6,623 nt of DNA from contig PWFY01000084.1 in NCBI GenBank assembly GCA_003554235.1, positions 1 to 6,623 on the forward strand, written 5' to 3'. The stretch is from Candidatus Aenigmatarchaeota archaeon. GTDB lineage: Archaea; Aenigmatarchaeota; Aenigmatarchaeia; PWEA01. Below are positions 3,837-6,623 of this stretch, piece by piece. The notes beneath the pieces were generated by a model. The model searched no databases, was not told where the DNA came from, and saw only the letters and a list, made by a program, of their open reading frames with translations. How positions within the stretch are numbered: position 1 is the stretch's first letter; every line of letters starts with the position of its first letter. Both the position numbers and the translations under genes were made by a program.

Positions 3837-6518
3837 TTACAGCTCGAGTTTATCAAGAACCTCTCCCAGCTTCTCCACCTCCTCCTGATACTTACCCAGA
3901 TCTCCTTGTTGCAGATATTCCTGTGCCTTCTCGTAATGTTCCTTCGCCTCTTCCAAAAGCTCCGCGTCCACCAACGGATCCTCCACAACTTCATCGGGAT
4001 CTTCAGGATCCACAGGAATATCCGGGACCTCCTTTATACCTTCATACTCGCCGAAAATATCGACCAGGGCCTGTTCAAGTGTGGGCTGCATGCTCACCTC
4101 TTCTTCGTAGGCCACAATAACCCTCCTGAGTTCGGGAAGAGCTTCCTCATAACCTTCGAGGAATACAGGTTCTATGTAAAGCACTGAATCCTTGATAGGG
4201 ATCACGAGGAGATTGCCACGTATAACCTCGCTTCCTTCTTGGTCCCACAATGTCAACCTTTCCGAAATCTCCGCGTCCTGATCTATACGGGTCTCTATCT
4301 GCGATGGCCCGTAAACTAGAACGTCTCTGGAGAACCGATAAAGCAATGTTTCGCCATATCCCTCTCCATCGCTCTTGGCTCCCAGCCACCCTATCATGTT
4401 GGGCCTGCCCTGAGGTGTGAAGGGAAGCATAAGTGTAAACTGTGTCTCTTCCTCCTCGGGAAGCTCCAAAGTAACGTAGTAGGGCTCCATTTCCTGGGTC
4501 CTTCCACGATAACTCTCCCTTGGAATCTCCCACTGGTCTTCCCGATTGTAGAAAACGCGTGGATCGGTCATGTGGTACGTGGTCAACATCTCGGCTTGGG
4601 CTGTAAAAAAGTCCTTGGGATACCTTATATGTTCTCTTATGTTATCACTCATATCCTCCTTTTCTTTGAACAGGCCTGGGAAGATGTTTCTGTAGGTCTC
4701 AGCAAGCGGATCGTCCTCAACGATATAGAAGTTCGTGGTTCCGTCGTAGGCATCTATCGTCGCCTTGACCGAGTTTCTCATATAGTTTATGCCTCCATGA
4801 GGCTCCGAGTACGGATATCTATCGGAGGTCGTGTAGGAATCGTATATCCATTTAACGCCACCCTCGTGGACTACGGGATACGGATCTCTGTCGAACTGGA
4901 GGAAAGGAGCAAGTTCTCTTGCCCTTTCGTGTATATTTCTCCTTATCAGGATCCTTGACTCCTCCGTTATATCATTGGAGAGCAGAAGTCTTAGGTCTCC
5001 AAGGCTTATAGCAAAGGCCATCCTGTCCACAAAACTTAACTCCACACCATCCTTGCCATCGTAGGTTGTGTATACATTTTCCTGGCCTTTCGGGTAATCA
5101 AACTCTTCCTGTTTCGTATCTATGACCACGAAATTATCCGTTCTTTCGCCGAAGTATACATTGGGATTATCCAGCTCCAGAAGTTCCTTGTCCGGTGCTT
5201 CCTCCGTCACCGTGGTTGGAAGGTCCTTCATATAGAAGTTGGGCTGTCCGCCTGGTGTAACGTCTCTGACAGGAGACATCGCAACTCCGGTTCCATGTGT
5301 ATATACAAGGTGCCTGTTTACCCAGGTCTGCGCACGCTCCGGAAGCCTGTCCACATCCATCTCACGCACGGAAAGCATTACCTGCCTTCTTCCACCATCA
5401 AAATGGTATCTGTCTACGTCCACGTCCTCGAACTCGTAATATGTCCTCAGCTCCTGAACGCTGGAGTACGTATCCTTTAGAACTCTCCGGTCCCAAAGCC
5501 TTAGGTTGTCAATGGTCTTGTCCTTCTCCTCTAAATCTTCCGCAGTTAGGTTGTAGGTCGGATCGAAACTTATCTCCTCCATACCCTCAAGATCGTAGGC
5601 GTGCCTTGTATGATCTATGTTCCTCTCAATATACTCCTCCTCGAGGGTGAACTCCGCGGGCTCGACATGGTATGACTGAACGAGTGCAGAGCCCGCTCCG
5701 CCCAAAACCATCACCACGATAAGTACCACCAAACCATACACGGGGTATTTCATGTTATCGAGCTTTAGATTGGCAACGGACAGGGCTCCAACAGAAAGAC
5801 AAAGAACTGAAGCTACTGTTATAAGCGGCAATAAAACGTTTACGTCGACGTATCCAGCACCAAATACAGCACCTATGTCCGAGTAAAGTACCGAATAACG
5901 GGCAAGGAAGAGCCTTACTGAAAATACTACAAAAAACATACCTACCAAAGGCGAAAGATGCTTCTTGGCGCCTTTCAAAACACCATCCCATTCCTCTTCG
6001 GCGCTTCTCTTCTTCTGTACCGTCATATAGTAAAAAGCTCCGACTATACCCGAAGTAACAAGTATTAGGGCAAGTAAATAGTTGGCGGTGAGATTCCAGA
6101 AGGGCAGTTCAAAAAAGTAAAATGATATATCGTTGCCAAAGACCGCCTCCTCCATACCGAAGGAAACCCCGTTGAAAAACTTCAGAACGGTCATGTAGAA
6201 TGTAGAACAAACAAGCGCTGCTACAACTCCAACCAGCATTGAGAGGGCCCCGAAAATTTCAAACCCCTTTAGCCTTGCCTTCAGACGCAGCTCCTCCAGA
6301 TCCACGGTCTTTCCTGCTATCTTCAGATTTATCCATATAAAGACCGTTGTAAAAACAAGGCTGCCTAAAAATAGAAAAATTCTTGTGGAAAGTATAGTTG
6401 TAAAAACAGAAACATAACCCAGGGAATCAAACCATATATAGTCAACCCAGATACCCGCGAGCTGTGGGACTAGAAAAAACAAAACCACCACAGCAAAAAA
6501 CAAAAACTTAAACTTCAT
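3837..6518 (-). CDS. UPF0182 (COG1615) family membrane protein
   Basis: This 893-residue integral membrane protein belongs to a family of unknown function. Seven hydrophobic helices lie at about 3-23, 35-64, 89-112, 144-167, 187-206, 226-249 and 259-281. A large soluble domain, probably outside the cell, follows. Family blocks recognised by eye: YTHGTGVAMSPV (406-417), WIYDSYTTSDRYPYS (557-571), RNSVKATIDAYDG (581-593), MLPFTP-GRPNMIGWL (697-712), GPSQIETRIDQDAEIS (737-752) and LWDQEGS-VIRGNLLVIPI (757-775). The tail is an acidic, Pro-rich linker (about 830-850) and a charged helical segment with AQEYLQQGDLGKYQEEV. Length is typical and no domain is missing. A TTG codon directly precedes the ATG (6518-6516); I chose ATG. 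No ribosome site is visible, and the TATA box lies about 28 nt upstream, so the mRNA is probably leaderless. Family identity is firm; its role and any partners are unknown. Confidence 0.93.
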   Translation of the reverse strand: MKFKFLFFAVVVLFFLVPQLAGIWVDYIWFDSLGYVSVFTTILSTRIFLFLGSLVFTTVFIWINLKIAGKTVDLEELRLKARLKGFEIFGALSMLVGVVAALVCSTFYMTVLKFFNGVSFGMEEAVFGNDISFYFFELPFWNLTANYLLALILVTSGIVGAFYYMTVQKKRSAEEEWDGVLKGAKKHLSPLVGMFFVVFSVRLFLARYSVLYSDIGAVFGAGYVDVNVLLPLITVASVLCLSVGALSVANLKLDNMKYPVYGLVVLIVVMVLGGAGSALVQSYHVEPAEFTLEEEYIERNIDHTRHAYDLEGMEEISFDPTYNLTAEDLEEKDKTIDNLRLWDRRVLKDTYSSVQELRTYYEFEDVDVDRYHFDGGRRQVMLSVREMDVDRLPERAQTWVNRHLVYTHGTGVAMSPVRDVTPGGQPNFYMKDLPTTVTEEAPDKELLELDNPNVYFGERTDNFVVIDTKQEEFDYPKGQENVYTTYDGKDGVELSFVDRMAFAISLGDLRLLLSNDITEESRILIRRNIHERARELAPFLQFDRDPYPVVHEGGVKWIYDSYTTSDRYPYSEPHGGINYMRNSVKATIDAYDGTTNFYIVEDDPLAETYRNIFPGLFKEKEDMSDNIREHIRYPKDFFTAQAEMLTTYHMTDPRVFYNREDQWEIPRESYRGRTQEMEPYYVTLELPEEEETQFTLMLPFTPQGRPNMIGWLGAKSDGEGYGETLLYRFSRDVLVYGPSQIETRIDQDAEISERLTLWDQEGSEVIRGNLLVIPIKDSVLYIEPVFLEGYEEALPELRRVIVAYEEEVSMQPTLEQALVDIFGEYEGIKEVPDIPVDPEDPDEVVEDPLVDAELLEEAKEHYEKAQEYLQQGDLGKYQEEVEKLGEVLDKLEL

Positions 6519-6542
6519 CAAGTCTAAGCTTTCGATCCGAGG

Positions 6543-6550
6543 TATAAAAA
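6543..6550 (-). promoter_or_regulatory. TATA box of the UPF0182 gene (leaderless start)
   Basis: Minus-strand TTTTTATA, preceded by ACCCATC, has its centre about 28 nt from the A of the ATG at 6518. Archaeal transcription begins about 26 nt downstream of the TATA centre, so the transcript should start at or within a few bases of the start codon. There is no Shine-Dalgarno sequence in between, which fits. Confidence 0.55.
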
Positions 6551-6565
6551 GATGGGTTATGTGCT

Positions 6566-6623
6566 CTAGTAGCCCTCTACCCCTTCATCTACTTCCATCT
6601 CCTCTTCGATTACGGCCTGTGCA
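6566..6623 (-). CDS. C-terminal end of an unidentified acidic-tailed protein (5' part outside window)
   Basis: On the minus strand one frame is open from the right edge to a TAG at 6568-6566, reading AQAVIEEEMEVDEGVEGY. The strongly acidic tail, the shared strand and the tight fit before the next gene's TATA box (15 bp) suggest the true end of a coding sequence. Only 18 residues are visible, so neither the family nor the function can be named. It could be chance open frame. Confidence 0.5.
   Translation of the reverse strand, partial: AQAVIEEEMEVDEGVEGY

Noticed and set aside
3906..5991. Plus-strand ORFs and two out-of-frame minus-strand ORFs (4147-4533, 5755-5991) across UPF0182
   Set aside because: The UPF0182 frame is continuous and its family motifs span the region; the others show no protein-like features.
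6569..6623. Short open plus-strand frame at the right edge
   Set aside because: All neighbours are on the minus strand and the minus-strand frame ends in a plausible acidic C-terminus just before a TATA box.

Overview
The window is a stretch of archaeal, most likely euryarchaeal, chromosome in which every supportable gene lies on the minus strand. The evidence is a proteasome beta subunit with an autocatalytic propeptide, a KH/metallo-beta-lactamase/beta-CASP protein of the aCPSF1 (FttA) family, a prolyl-tRNA synthetase of the archaeal/eukaryotic type, and archaeal BRE/TATA-like promoter elements upstream of the genes. The proteins are rich in Asp and Glu and use many ATA, AGG and AGA codons. 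This hints at a salt-adapted lineage, but I cannot place the organism more precisely.

Layout in the direction of transcription (right to left): (1) the last 18 codons of an unidentified acidic-tailed protein at the right edge; (2) a large UPF0182 membrane protein with seven N-terminal helices and a long external domain, probably made from a leaderless mRNA; (3) a 133-bp spacer with two tandem promoter-like sites, an 11-codon mini-ORF and a short 5S-rRNA-like stretch; (4) proS; (5) a 116-bp spacer with two possible TATA boxes and three inverted repeats; (6) psmB; (7) a 44-bp spacer with a U6 tract; (8) aCPSF1/fttA, 486 codons of which are in the window before the left edge cuts it.

The core is a housekeeping block for tRNA charging, protein degradation, and RNA 3'-end processing with transcription termination. 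The psmB-aCPSF1 pair is a recurrent archaeal neighbourhood and looks co-transcribed. proS and UPF0182 appear to have their own promoters, so the four genes need not form one operon. No tRNA, complete rRNA, CRISPR array, insertion sequence or phage gene was seen. I found no convincing new multi-gene system. The points most worth checking are the regulatory-looking spacers upstream of psmB and proS, and the unusual C-terminus and active-site region of ProRS.
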